64,000 nt of DNA from Sphaeramia orbicularis (taxonomy: Eukaryota > Chordata > Actinopteri > Kurtiformes > Apogonidae): contig NC_043977.1 of the NCBI RefSeq assembly GCF_902148855.1, forward strand, positions 11,554,016 through 11,618,015, in the 5' to 3' direction. Shown piece by piece: positions 47,870-59,029 of the stretch. Below the pieces are notes generated by a model. That model worked only from the letters and a program-made list of their open reading frames with translations, was not told where the DNA came from and searched no databases. Made by a program: the position numbers and the translations under genes. Positions within the stretch are counted from its first letter, which is position 1, and each line of letters begins with the position of its first letter.

Positions 47870-48286
47870 ACCCCCTTAACAGAGGCTCAGGCTGCAGGCT
47901 TTCATTAAGTTTAAATGATTTATGAATCTTTCAAAGATTAATATGTAGTGTTTTTCCAAAATGTGGCAACATATGAGGTTTTGTGCATATTCTTTATTGT
48001 CTTATTAAACAGCAATTTTACAAGTTTTATACTTAATTGTTTTAACTCCACAGACCCAATACCATCATTTCTTGAATATGTTGTAGGTGTGAACATTAAA
48101 AATATGCACAAATTAAATTAAACTGACCGCACAAACCCTGACATATGTTCCGCTCATACTGTAAAACATGAGTACATTTCTGATATCACTGCTGTCTTCT
48201 TTAACTTGAATTTTCTATTCCATATTTTAATTTATAAATGTTATATATGTTTTTCTGAATAATGGCAGTTTTGACATGTTCAGTTC
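47870..48286. other. duplicated receptor 3' flank
   Basis: Homologous to 41165-41370 (AAATGATTTATGAA, TTTTTCCAAAATG, GCATAT). It is part of the tandem block that also contains the receptor at 48670. No gene. Confidence 0.55.
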
Positions 48287-48566
48287 ATGATTTTACTCCA
48301 CTTTCCACAAAGGAATTGTATGATTCTATTTCTTATTTTTGTTCATTTAAAACCATAGATGAGCAGATTGAGGATTGGAGGAACAGACAAATTCTAATGC
48401 CATAAAACTGTGAGCACTCTGTGATATGTTTGAGCCAAATCTAATGCACAACTGATCAAAAAGTAAGGAAAACCCAAAAGTAGTTAAACTAAATAAATGC
48501 GGCAGACATGTCTGTCTTTAGATGTTCTGCATGTTTTCATCCCATAGATATAAGACCAAATGACAC
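48287..48566 (-). pseudogene. olfactory receptor 3'-end fragment
   Basis: Minus-strand reading near 48370-48300 gives SVPPILNLLIYGFKxTKIRNRIIQFLCGKW, clearly the TM7 and C-tail of the neighbouring receptors (NPLIYGF...TQIRNRIIQFLC) with a stop in place of one residue. Further upstream only a piece of TM6/TM5 wording remains (HVCRIY, FPYFLISC). The 5' two thirds are missing. It sits just downstream of the intact receptor at 48670, inside the duplicated block. Confidence 0.85.
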
Positions 48567-48669
48567 GTACATTCTTTTTTGGGGTTCTCATATCATATGT
48601 TCAACCACAACAACTTTTTCATATATAAATGTTTTACAGCAGTTTTGGAAAAATTACAACTTCTCTAGT

Positions 48670-49617
48670 TCATGACTTTAGTCTAAAACTCTCATGTTTT
48701 CCACAAAGAAGCTGTATAATTCTGTTTCTTATTTGTGTTAATACAAAACCATAGATGAGAGGATTGAAGATAGGAGGAATGACAAGAAACTCCATTGCCA
48801 TGAAATTCTGAGCACCCTGTGATATTTTTGAGCCAAACCTGACATACAACCCATCAAAAAGGAAAGAAAAAACAAAAATAATTAAACAGAATAAATGTGG
48901 CAGACATGTTTGCATGAATTTACTCATGTTTTCTTTAGATGTTCTACATGTTTTAAGCAGATAGAAATAGGACCAAATGACAAAAATAAAATGGCCAAAG
49001 TAAAAAGTGTAGTTAAACGCTGGAACAGCAACATGTGCAACAGAGAAAGAGCAGGCAAGTTGACTAACTAAATGATTAACACAGTATATTTTTGGTATGT
49101 GTGAACCACATAAGCTCAGTGTCAATGTAGTTACTGTGCTTACCATTAACAGGCAACAAGGTATAAGCCAAGCAAAAAACAGAAGCACACCAACTCTGTG
49201 TTTAGTCATCACAGAGTGGTACACTAGAGGTCGACATATCGCCACATATCTGTCAAAGGCCATGAGGACAAGTATAGATAAATCAGCACCAGTAGAACAA
49301 TGAATCACAAACCCCTGCAGAAGACATCCAGCATAAGAAATAACATGATTAGTCGACAGGAGATCAATGAGGAATTTGGGGTAAAATCCTGCTGTGCCAT
49401 AAAGTGAGTTGATGCACAGATTACACAGGAAAATATACATGGGTTCATGAAGACTCTTATCCACAATAACTGTCACAATAATGGTCACATTTACCAGCCA
49501 GATCACACAGTAACACAATAATGTTAGAACAAACAGAATGATTCTGTACTTTTCTGTACCACTCAGCCCTGACAGAGTAAACAAAGTTATAACTGAAACA
49601 TTATTAGTCATATTCAC
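48670..49617 (-). CDS. olfactory receptor, fish delta-like group, 315 aa
   Basis: Single-exon odorant GPCR, intact. Sequons NMT and NVS at the N-terminus, LHEPMY (56-61), C98, MAFDRYVAIC (119-128), loop cysteines near 170, 179 and 189, NPLIYG (285-290), tail GKHESFRLKS. It is the recent duplicate of the receptor at 41493. Notable differences are CSTG for SSVC near 107-110, CCLLMVSTV for FCLLLLSTV near 154-162, and VNHLVSQLAC for FNYLVGQLAC near 180-189. The 5' UTR acceptor-like junction CCCTTAG / ATTTCTAACAGGGATG is kept at about 49652-49632. Probably functional; ligand unknown. Confidence 0.94.
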   Translation of the reverse strand: MNMTNNVSVITLFTLSGLSGTEKYRIILFVLTLLCYCVIWLVNVTIIVTVIVDKSLHEPMYIFLCNLCINSLYGTAGFYPKFLIDLLSTNHVISYAGCLLQGFVIHCSTGADLSILVLMAFDRYVAICRPLVYHSVMTKHRVGVLLFFAWLIPCCLLMVSTVTTLTLSLCGSHIPKIYCVNHLVSQLACSFSVAHVAVPAFNYTFYFGHFIFVIWSYFYLLKTCRTSKENMSKFMQTCLPHLFCLIIFVFSFLFDGLYVRFGSKISQGAQNFMAMEFLVIPPIFNPLIYGFVLTQIRNRIIQLLCGKHESFRLKS

Positions 49618-50186
49618 ATTGATAAAAGTACCGTCATCCCTGTTAGAAATCTAAGGGAAGAAAGAAGAAAGTGTTAATGAAGCTCAGTAGGAAATCTGCC
49701 TTCACCGAACCTACAACCACAACATGCATCTAACTCATTTTACACAGAGTCTGAGGTCTTTTTCTGACATGTGCTTTTATATCCTCTTTTTGTTGCATTA
49801 CGTCATACAACAGACCTTCAGGACCTGATGTACTGGGGGAGTAACAACACTGAGGTCTGAAATCATCATGTAATATGTGAGTCCCTATAGAGCGTGAATT
49901 ATAGTGAGGCCATCTTAATTCAAATAAAATACATGACTATAGTCAAACTTTTGTGGATCAACATCAAAATCAGTGGAATATCCTTGCTTAGCCGAAACGA
50001 CCAAAATACTTACACCCATGACAGACATCAAATGAGTAGTTTGTCAAAAAACCAGTAAATGATTGAAGGACATATGAGAATCACTGTGTAAAATGTAAAT
50101 ACAAACTGAATACAATCATTGGAAAATCTCAGAAACTCACATTTTATTCACAGCAGAACATAAAAATCATAATTAGGTTTAAAATG
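49618..50186. other. receptor upstream flank and intergenic
   Basis: 49618-49888 is nearly identical to 42441-42710. Parts of 49960-50160 (GTGGATCAACATCAAAATCAG, AACCAGTAAATGATTGAAGG) match 43235-43400, so the duplicated block extends further with small gaps. No gene. Confidence 0.6.
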
Positions 50187-50335
50187 GGTGACATGGCGGT
50201 GCACTGGGTAGCACTGTCGCCTCACAGCAAGAAGGTCCTGGGTTCGATTCCAACCAGGGACCTTTCTGTGTGGAGTTTACATGTTCTCCCCATGTTTGCA
50301 TGGGTACTCCACCTTCCTCCCACCATCCAAAAATA
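50187..50335 (+). mobile_element. SINE-like retroposon, partial
   Basis: Contains AAGAAGGTCCTGGGTTCGAT, with the perfect RNA-polymerase-III B box GGTTCGATTCC, then TTTCTGTGTGGAGTTTACAT and CTTCCTCCCACCATCCAAA. It is a truncated relative of 50956-51327. Confidence 0.6.
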
Positions 50336-50955
50336 TGCAACAACTTCCCCAAAAAAGACTTTGTGTGGATGGGAGGATAAGTTGATCTAAACCTTGCATA
50401 AACCTTTCAACACTGATGGTGCCTTCCCAGATGTTCAACATGCCTTTTCTATAGTCACTAAAGCACCCCCATACCATCACAGATACAGGCTTTTGAGCTG
50501 AGCACTGATAACACGTCAGATGGTCCCTCTCCTATTTTGGACACAGTGTCCATGGCTTCCAAAAAGAATTGGCCTGACCACAGAACCACAGAACAGTTTT
50601 CTATGTTGCCACAGTCCATTTTTAATTTGCTCCAGAGAACACAGGGGCAGTTATGGATCATGTTCACATATGACCTGTAATTTACATGACAGAGCTTCAG
50701 CCTGCATTTGTGGATGGCTGAGTTGTGTTTTTAGAGGTCATCATGTGTCCTAAAAGAATCGTGTCTAGTTTTAATGCAGTGCCTCCTGAGGACCTGAAGA
50801 TCATGGGCATCTAATATTAATTTTCTACCTTGTCCTTTCAGATTTTTCCAGATTCCCTGAATATTTCTTTTTATTATATTATGTTCTGTACATGATGAGA
50901 TATTCAAAGTTCTCACAATTGTGAGATGAGGAACATTATTATGAAATTGTTCCAC
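50336..50955 (-). mobile_element. Tc1-like transposase remnant, interrupted by a SINE
   Basis: Minus-strand reading runs from the helix-turn-helix region (VRTLNISSCTEHNIIKR, GQGRKLILDAHDLQVLRRHCIKTRHDS, near 50915-50755) through middle parts to MMVWGCFSDYRKGMLNIWEGTISVERF near 50480-50390. Frames change several times. The sequence TGTTCCAC at 50948-50955 recurs at 51328-51335 on the far side of the SINE, showing that the SINE inserted into this Tc1 copy. Confidence 0.75.
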
Positions 50956-51327
50956 GATATGGATATGGCAACACGGTGGTGCAGTGGATAGCACTCGACA
51001 GCAAGAAGGTCCTGGGTTCGATTCCAACACCAGTCGATGGGGGTGGGACCTTTCTGTGTGGAGTTTGCATATTCTCCCTGTGTCTGCGTGGGTTCTCTGG
51101 GTACTCTGGCTTCCTCCCACCATCCAAAGACATGCACTGATAGGTTAATCTAAATTGCCCATAGGTGTGAATGTGAGAGTGATCGTTTATCTCTATATGT
51201 CAGCCCTGCAACTGGCAACATGTCCAGAGTGTACCCCGCCTTTGCCCATAAGTAGCTGGGATAGGCTCCAGCGACCCCTGTGACCCTAGTGAGGATAAAG
51301 GAGGTTCAGAAATAATGAATCAATAAA
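50956..51327 (+). mobile_element. SINE-like retroposon with target-site duplication, 372 bp
   Basis: 5' part CACGGTGGTGCAGTGGATAG and GGTCCTGGGTTCGATTCC resemble the A- and B-box region of a tRNA-type promoter. It is followed by the conserved GGACCTTTCTGTGTGGAGTT and GGCTTCCTCCCACCATCC, and ends in an A-rich tail AATAATGAATCAATAAA. Direct repeats TGTTCCAC (50948-50955, 51328-51335) flank it. The family is very common in fish; I cannot give its exact name. Confidence 0.7.
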
Positions 51328-51939
51328 TGTTCCACAATTTGTAGACTCAAGTTTTCACACATTTACTTACACCTTTACTTCACAGACACTCTACTTCTTG
51401 AAGGTACTTAAAATCATTTCTTTAATAGTGTCCCCATTTTTTGGAATTGGAGTGGTATTCCATAGTAAAATTTGATTTTTAAAACACAAAAGTTCAAAAC
51501 AAACTACATTCTGTTTTATCTGCTCATAATATCCTCATTACCAGTCAGGAAACTGACAGATATCTGCAGTACATTTTGTAGCAGCATTAGATGGTCATGT
51601 AAGGCCATGTCCACATGAAACCGCATCTTTTCCTGTCCAGTCTTTTGTTCTGTTGTTTTCAAAAAAGTGCTCCGTAAACATGGAGTCACTTGAGTTAATA
51701 TCGGCATCCACACAAACCCACTGAAAAAAACTGAAAATGATGTAGTACAAATGCCAGGCCTGTATGTGGTGTTGTAAGGCTCTTGCAAAAAAAATGGATG
51801 TGCATAAAGCTTGCTTGGTTCTACCGGGTCTGATCCAATATTACCTCCTGGTTGCTCAAGGGCAGTTTCTCATATGGGTGAAGTGGGTGATCGCCCAGGG
51901 CGGCATTTCATGAGGGGCGCCGCACAGCGAGCTCTTAAA

Positions 51940-53187
<1,248 letters not shown>

Positions 53188-53938
53188 ACTGTGTGCCATG
53201 GAATTGGTATAATAGCGCCCCCTGTGTTGTGAAGGCGCCTCTGCATGCTATGATGGTGCCGTGCGGCGCGCGCAGAGGCGGTAAGAGAGTAAGAAGGAGA
53301 AGGGGGAGGGGAGGGTGGGACAGTTCAGCTGTGGGTCTGTCAGGTGTCCAATTTACAAAAAGAAGAAGAGTAGAAACGGGCCATAGATAAAGGTATGCAG
53401 ATGTTCTGTCCATATTATTGTGCATGTCATGACAACAGGGCAAAGGTGAATCAGGCAGCTTCTAACTAACGTTTGTTAGCTTTTGCTCTGATGCTTACTC
53501 TGTTCTACTACAACTATATTTTGGTTGAATTGAACTAACAAACATGATATATAATTTCACCATAATGTGTGGTGCAACAAGACTGTTAGTGTTACAAGTT
53601 CAGTCATTATGTCTATCGATCATTTGGGTTAACCTTGTTGGGTCCTGTCCTGTAATAAGCTAACGGAATTTACAATGCTGTAAAGTAGTTTCAAAGACGA
53701 ACATTTGTTAATTGCTAAAGCTCTACTTGGTGATAAAGGTAGTCTATATCTGAACAAGTCATCACTGTAAGCGTGTCCTGTTCCTCCCTGAAAATTAGAT
53801 TATTAGTGTGTAAGGACAGACATTAATAACATGCAAGGACATCTTTATTTAAATGTACAATTCATGGATGTTTTGTATCAGATTCATCAGCATATTTACT
53901 GCCTTTTGATGCAGTTTCAGGGGCACTTCTAAAATACT

Positions 53939-54730
53939 TTGGATCATTCAGCCCATGCCACTGGTCAGGATGAGCTGCCATCTACCCCCTCAGCTTCTGG
54001 AATGTTCTTAGTGCCTCAGGATGAGGAGCTGCCATCTACCTCCTCAGATACACAGGCTTCTGGAATGATGTGGACACTTCAGGGACAGCCACCATCTATG
54101 TTCACAGAGACAGTGTCTCCACTAATGTCTGATACTGAGGATGAAGACTGGTTTGATTCTACTTCTCCCCAGCAGGAGGATCCTTCAGGTGGGTTTTTGC
54201 AAATGTGTGTGTGCGTGTGTGTGTGCACGTGTGTGTGTCTGTGATTGTTTTCCTTCAAACCTTTTGACCAGACAATAGTTAATTTATGTCATTTTAATAT
54301 TTCTGATCATGTGTGAGTAGGCTTATATGTTATGTTCTGCTGTTATGTGCTTTGAGTAATGTGCTGATATGCTGTCCAATAGAAATGCCTGCAGCTGAAC
54401 CCCCACTGAGTCCCACTGCTGAGCAGGAGCCTCTGTCAGCTGACCCTGACAAGTGGCCCTCACCTCTAACTGACAGGATTCGGAGAGAGTTGGTTCACAG
54501 AGGACCAAGTAAGGTACCACCTGACTTTGTTTTTCCGTAGGAATGAGAGTGATGGGAGAAGTTGCCACCACCAATATTTCAAGAAGACATTATTTAGTGG
54601 TGAAAAAATAGTTAGAAGTTCACAGATATATTTAGAGAAGAAGAACAGCCTTTTTTGCCTCTGTTGCAAATTGTTTTTAAAGAGGATCATTCATTTATCG
54701 AGTTCAGGAATGGCAAATTGGAAACACTGG
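53939..54730 (+). pseudogene. N-terminal part of a hAT transposase with TTF-type zinc finger
   Basis: 53939-54188 encodes an acidic/Ser-Pro-rich leader (ending QQEDPS) before a GTGGGT donor-like site. From 54381, behind CCAATAG, it reads MPAAEPPLSPTAEQEPLSAD, PDKWPSPLTDRIRRELVHRGPSKVPPDFVFP. One extra T near 54537 shifts the frame, after which RNESDGRSCHHQYFKKTLFSGEKIVRSS and SLFCLCCKLF follow. DPxxWPxxLTDxxRxxLVxRGP and the FCxxCKLF ending mark the TTF-type finger of ZMYM1-like hAT transposases. The rest is missing. Confidence 0.75.
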
Positions 54731-55407
54731 AGCCCTTTTCTCACATCACATGACAGTATGCTCTTGTCAGGGTATTGTCTATTTAATTTAAATTATATTA
54801 TTTGTTCCACACAGACCCTGTTACTTTTTATATATTTTTAAATGTCCTTGTGGACATATAATAAAACTGAGTTTGCTCAACCCTGCGTTTTTTTTGCTTT
54901 TTTTTGGGGGGGGTGGGGGGGGTGGGGGGGGGTGGAGGGGGGTCTTGCCCAGGGTGTCATTCAAGCTAGAACCACCACAGTGGTTGCCCCTCTCTGCGGT
55001 AGATCCAAGAGCATACAGTGAACATTGTTAGCTATGGTTGGTTGTTGTAATGAAAGAGTAGCCGAAGATTTTGATTCAACATTTCCAATAAGCTCAATAG
55101 CTGTTGTAGCCTAAGCACTACACTGTAGTCCGCCATTGTTGTTGTTGTTGTTGTGAAATGGCGTCTAGCTTCCGGGATAAAAGGTTAGAGAGGTTGGGTT
55201 ATGACATCATTGTTTTAGAAAAGTTGCAGTTTGGTCGTACAGACAAAGATGCAAAACTGGTGCTTTCAATTTTATCCACTCTGGACCCGGTTTCAAAAAG
55301 TTGCATTTTCAGTGACTGAAAACACCAGTTCTGTGTGGACGAAAGGCCTATCCAATACAAAACTTTTGGGGATACGACCAAAACTGTCTTTGTCTGGACA
55401 GGGCCTG

Positions 55408-56114
55408 AGTTGAGCATCCTCTTTTACTCCCAAGAGTAAAAAAACAAATTAAATTATTTTTTTTGGATTTGGTTCTTCAGTCTACACCGGAGTCATTTAC
55501 ATAAAGACGAGTTTAGGAGTATCCATAAAAGTTTTTTTTTTTTCTATTGTATGGGTGAGTCATACACACTGAATCAGTGTTTTGGGAGCCTTAATACACT
55601 CATTTTTTGAACCAGGTTCCGCAGTGAGCAAGTCTTGAAAATCCACCTTTGCATTTCTGTATTTGCTAACCATACACACTTTTTTTTTTAAGTGATGATG
55701 CCATAGCCCGACCTCTCCCTCAACCTGCATGGAAGTTCACATCCATGGCCTTCTTCTTCTGACTTTGTTTATGTTGCACAAATTTTATGTGCATGTGCCA
55801 TGTCTTCCTCTGTGTTTCAGTGTATTTCTGTCATTACAGTGCCACTTACAGGCCTAACATATTGTATATACTACAGCATTTTCAGTGGTTTTGTGTAGAA
55901 ACAGGTGAGAAGTGAACACAGTGGTGAATAATACAGAGTAGTTCACATTTTGAACAACAACGAGCTTTTCTCTGTAGCATCATTGTTACCAGCCGAAACT
56001 GATTTGACTTGTAGACTCTTTTATAACTTTGTTGATTCGAAACATTAACCTTAGCAGTAGGGACAATTGTATTAATTATATTTGTGAGACTGAAGGCTAT
56101 TTTTACTGTTTGTA
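55408..56114. other. intergenic, no gene seen
   Basis: AT-rich with T runs at 55537 and 55680. No recognised repeats or exons. Confidence 0.4.
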
Positions 56115-56692
56115 CAGTTGTGCTCATAAGTTTACATATCCTGACAGAATGTGCATGGGATGGTCTTGGATGTTCCAACAGGACAATGAGTCAAAACACA
56201 AGGCCAAGTCGACCTGTCATTGGCTAGAGCAGAAAAAAGTGAAGGTGAAGGAGTGACCATCTCAGTCTCCTGACCGCAATATCATTGAGCCACTTTGGGG
56301 AGGTCTCAAACAGGCAGTTCATGTAAGAAAACCCAAAATCTTAAAGGAACTGAAGGTGTTTTGCCAAGAAGAATGGGCAGCTTTACCATCTGAGAAAATA
56401 AAGTACCTCATCCACAACTACCACAAAAGACTTCAAACTGCCATTGATGTTAAAGGGGCCAATACAGAGGATTAAGAACTAGGATATGTCAACTTTAGAT
56501 CAGGGTCATTTGATAGTTTCTGCCGTCAGCATGATTTAAAAAGAGCAAGCCCATTAGTTTGATAATAAATGGCTTCACACAAACACTAGCCATGAGTGAA
56601 AGAAAAGTTTTTGTATTATCAATTATATTCTTTGAAAAATGGCCAAAGAATTATCAAATCTGCTAGGGTATGTAAACTTATGAGCACAACTG
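56115..56692 (+). mobile_element. internally deleted Tc1-like transposon, 578 bp
   Basis: Terminal inverted repeats are perfect for 24 bases: starts CAGTTGTGCTCATAAGTTTA, ends with TAAACTTATGAGCACAACTG. TA flanks on both sides (56113-56114, 56693-56694). The interior keeps the C-terminal part of the transposase: DNIIEPLWGG-type wording (here PDRNIIEPLWGGLKQAVHVRKP), ELKVFCQEEWAALPSEKI, HNYHKRLQTAIDVKG. The N-terminal half is missing, so it is non-autonomous. Confidence 0.9.
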
Positions 56693-57649
56693 TATCTGTG
56701 TCTGTAAAAGGCCAACCGAGGCCAACAACATCAAATCAACAACAGCTCTAAACTCTCTATGCAGCAGATAATTTTTAGAGTGTACACTGAAAATCTGTGT
56801 ATTCAAATACTAATCATTCCTAATGAATACTAATTCACAGTACTACAAGATGAGTGTATTCAAGTCTATATTAAAGTCAGTGTTTTGCTCTTCTTTCATC
56901 TAAACTCCAGCCTCATAAAGTCCCATATCAAAGTGACCCCTTAAGTGTAGCATTGTGATGCACTCATGAACAAAACAACCTTAATAATGCCAGTTAAACT
57001 CAAGGCTGCATTGAAGAAGTAGACAAACATCAGTATTTAATATTTGGACAAAAATGAATTTACACTTTAAGATATTTCCACCATACCCTGTGGTTTAACT
57101 GTATGAAAAAACTACAAAAAATATAAGATGCATATTTCATAAAAGAGAGGTTTATTTTAAACCAAGAGCATTGCATAAACAAACTCAAAATTATTTTATT
57201 GCAGTGACTAGAGTGACCTACATGACATTCAGTAAAATACTGTACATGTTTTTTTCATTTCATTACATAGGAAGGAAGGAGGAGAAACATGCTGCAATAA
57301 GGAAAGTACAAATTCAAAAAGAGAGAAGTGATATTAAAATGTACTTTGACGCATATTTTAGTGTAGACAGCATGAACACAACATATTTCATGTCTGATCA
57401 GCTTCATTTCATCTGTAAATATTCATTCATTCATCTCATTTAGGCAGCAGTACATCTGTGAAAATATAAGTTAACCAAACAAAGCACATGTTCATACTGT
57501 CTACAATTAAGTACAAATCAAAGTATATCATTGATAGCACTGCTGATTCATTTTCCATACCATACAAATTTTTACATAAATGCTTTACAGTGTTTACAGA
57601 CAAATTAGTATTTTGGTACATGTCCAGTTCAGGACTTTAGTCTAAAAAT
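56693..57649. other. receptor 3' flank and intergenic
   Basis: From about 57140 the sequence is homologous to 62100-62500 (CTCAAAATTATTT, GTGTAGACARYATGAACACAAC, ATTTCAT), i.e. the 3' flanks of the receptors at 57650 and 63107 are duplicated relatives. No gene. Confidence 0.5.
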
Positions 57650-58570
57650 CTAACATTTACAACCAAAACATTTTGTGATTCTGTTTCTTATTTGTGACAT
57701 TTTAAATCCATATATGAGTGGATTGATGATTGGAGGAAAAAAGATAAATTCTAGTGCTAAAAAGTTCTTTACACTTTGTGATATATATTTTGTGGTGAAT
57801 CTAATGTACACAAGATCAAAAAACAGAGAGAAAGTAAAAATAACTAATGAGAATAGATGTGGCAGACACGTCTTAATAAATTTCTGCCTGTTCTCTTTAG
57901 ATTTTATGGATGTTTTTAGAATATACATATAAGTCCAAATAACAAAAAGACAATGCCCGATATAAAAAGTGTAATTAAAGGCTGGGATAATGACATTTGA
58001 TATAGAGGCCTGACATGCAAGTTTACCAACCAAAAAATTAATACAGTAAATCCTTGGTATGTGTGAGCCACATAACCTTGTTGTTGATGTTATTGTTGTT
58101 ATTGTACTCATTAACAACACACACAAAGGTACAAGCCAAGCAAAAAACAGAAGCACACAAACCCTCTGTTTAGTCATCACAGAGTGGTACACCAGAGGTC
58201 GACATATCGCCACATATCTGTCAAAGGCCATGAGGACAAGAATAGAAAAATCAGCTGCAGCAGAGGAGTGAAGCACAAACCCCTGCAGAAGACATCCAGC
58301 ATAAGAAATGACATAAGATGAAGACAGGAGGTCCATGAGGAATTTGGGGTAAAATCCTGCTGCACCATAAAGTGCGTTGATACACAGATTGCACAGGAAA
58401 ATATACATGGGTTCATGAAGGCTCTTATCCACAATAATTGTCACGATAATCACCAAATTTACCAGCCAGATCACACAGTAACACAATAATGTTAGAAAAA
58501 ACAGAGTGGCTCTGTACGTGTCTGTACCACTTATCCCTATCAGAGTAAACACACCTGAAACATTATCCAT
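57650..58570 (-). CDS. olfactory receptor, fish delta-like group, 306 aa
   Basis: Single-exon odorant GPCR, intact. Sequon NVS at 3-5, LHEPMY at 51-56, C92, MAFDRYVAIC at 114-123, a loop with RLCGSHIPRIYCINFLVGKLAC, NPLIYGF in TM7 and a short tail ending GCKC. It belongs with the receptor at 63107 in a second subgroup, marked by LLSSSYVISYAGCLLQGFVLHSS, QASISNVIIPAFNYTFYI and KYISQSVKNFLALEFIFFPP, distinct from the three receptors further left. Its upstream flank lacks the acceptor-like junction shared by those three. Probably functional; ligand unknown. Confidence 0.94.
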   Translation of the reverse strand: MDNVSGVFTLIGISGTDTYRATLFFLTLLCYCVIWLVNLVIIVTIIVDKSLHEPMYIFLCNLCINALYGAAGFYPKFLMDLLSSSYVISYAGCLLQGFVLHSSAAADFSILVLMAFDRYVAICRPLVYHSVMTKQRVCVLLFFAWLVPLCVLLMSTITTITSTTRLCGSHIPRIYCINFLVGKLACQASISNVIIPAFNYTFYIGHCLFVIWTYMYILKTSIKSKENRQKFIKTCLPHLFSLVIFTFSLFFDLVYIRFTTKYISQSVKNFLALEFIFFPPIINPLIYGFKMSQIRNRITKCFGCKC

Positions 58571-58860
58571 TGTATCGTTTCACAGTTTGTCAGTGTATAG
58601 AGGTCACTTTATCCGAATTTCATATGCACAAGCTATTTGTGAGCAGAACAACACAGCACCCAGTCCTACATCCCTATTCCACACTGAATGTAGTTCCACC
58701 TGCTTTTATCTTCCCAAGTCAACAAAACTCAGCAAAGTATTAACATGGGATTTGGAACTAACCAATCCAGGCATGTGCAGAGACGGTGATGAATGATCCA
58801 CTGAAAATATTCCAAGTGCCATTTTATGTCGTGTCAAATGTTCTTTTTTAGATATCTGAC
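58571..58860. other. receptor upstream flank
   Basis: No recognised gene or repeat; presumably contains the promoter and 5' UTR of the receptor at 57650. Confidence 0.3.
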
Positions 58861-58998
58861 ATGGCGGCCCACTGCTCCTAGTCTGCAGTGTGTAGTGTTT
58901 CTGTAAGTTTCAGCTACAGTGGGATAAATGCAGAGGATGAATTTCATTGTGTATTGTATGTTCATAATGTAAAATATACTGACAAATAAAAATTCTTA
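58861..58998 (+). repeat. SINE-like dispersed repeat, 3' part
   Basis: Reads GGCGGCCCACTGCTCCTAGT, then GGGATAAATGCAGAGGATGA and ATTTCATTGTGTATTGTATG, ending in GACAAATAAAAATTCTTAAT. This wording is a common fish interspersed repeat with an AATAAA-like tail. Confidence 0.55.
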
Positions 58999-59029
58999 AT
59001 TCTGGGGTTTATACAGAGCGACATTTGGC

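Noticed and set aside
50187-50260. tRNA gene at GGTTCGATTCC
   Set aside because: The B box is part of a SINE-like repeat found twice; no cloverleaf with acceptor and anticodon stems is seen.
50731-51137. Several overlapping minus-strand frames near the SINE
   Set aside because: They run across the SINE/Tc1 junction; only the Tc1 helix-turn-helix wording is meaningful, as part of a dead transposon.
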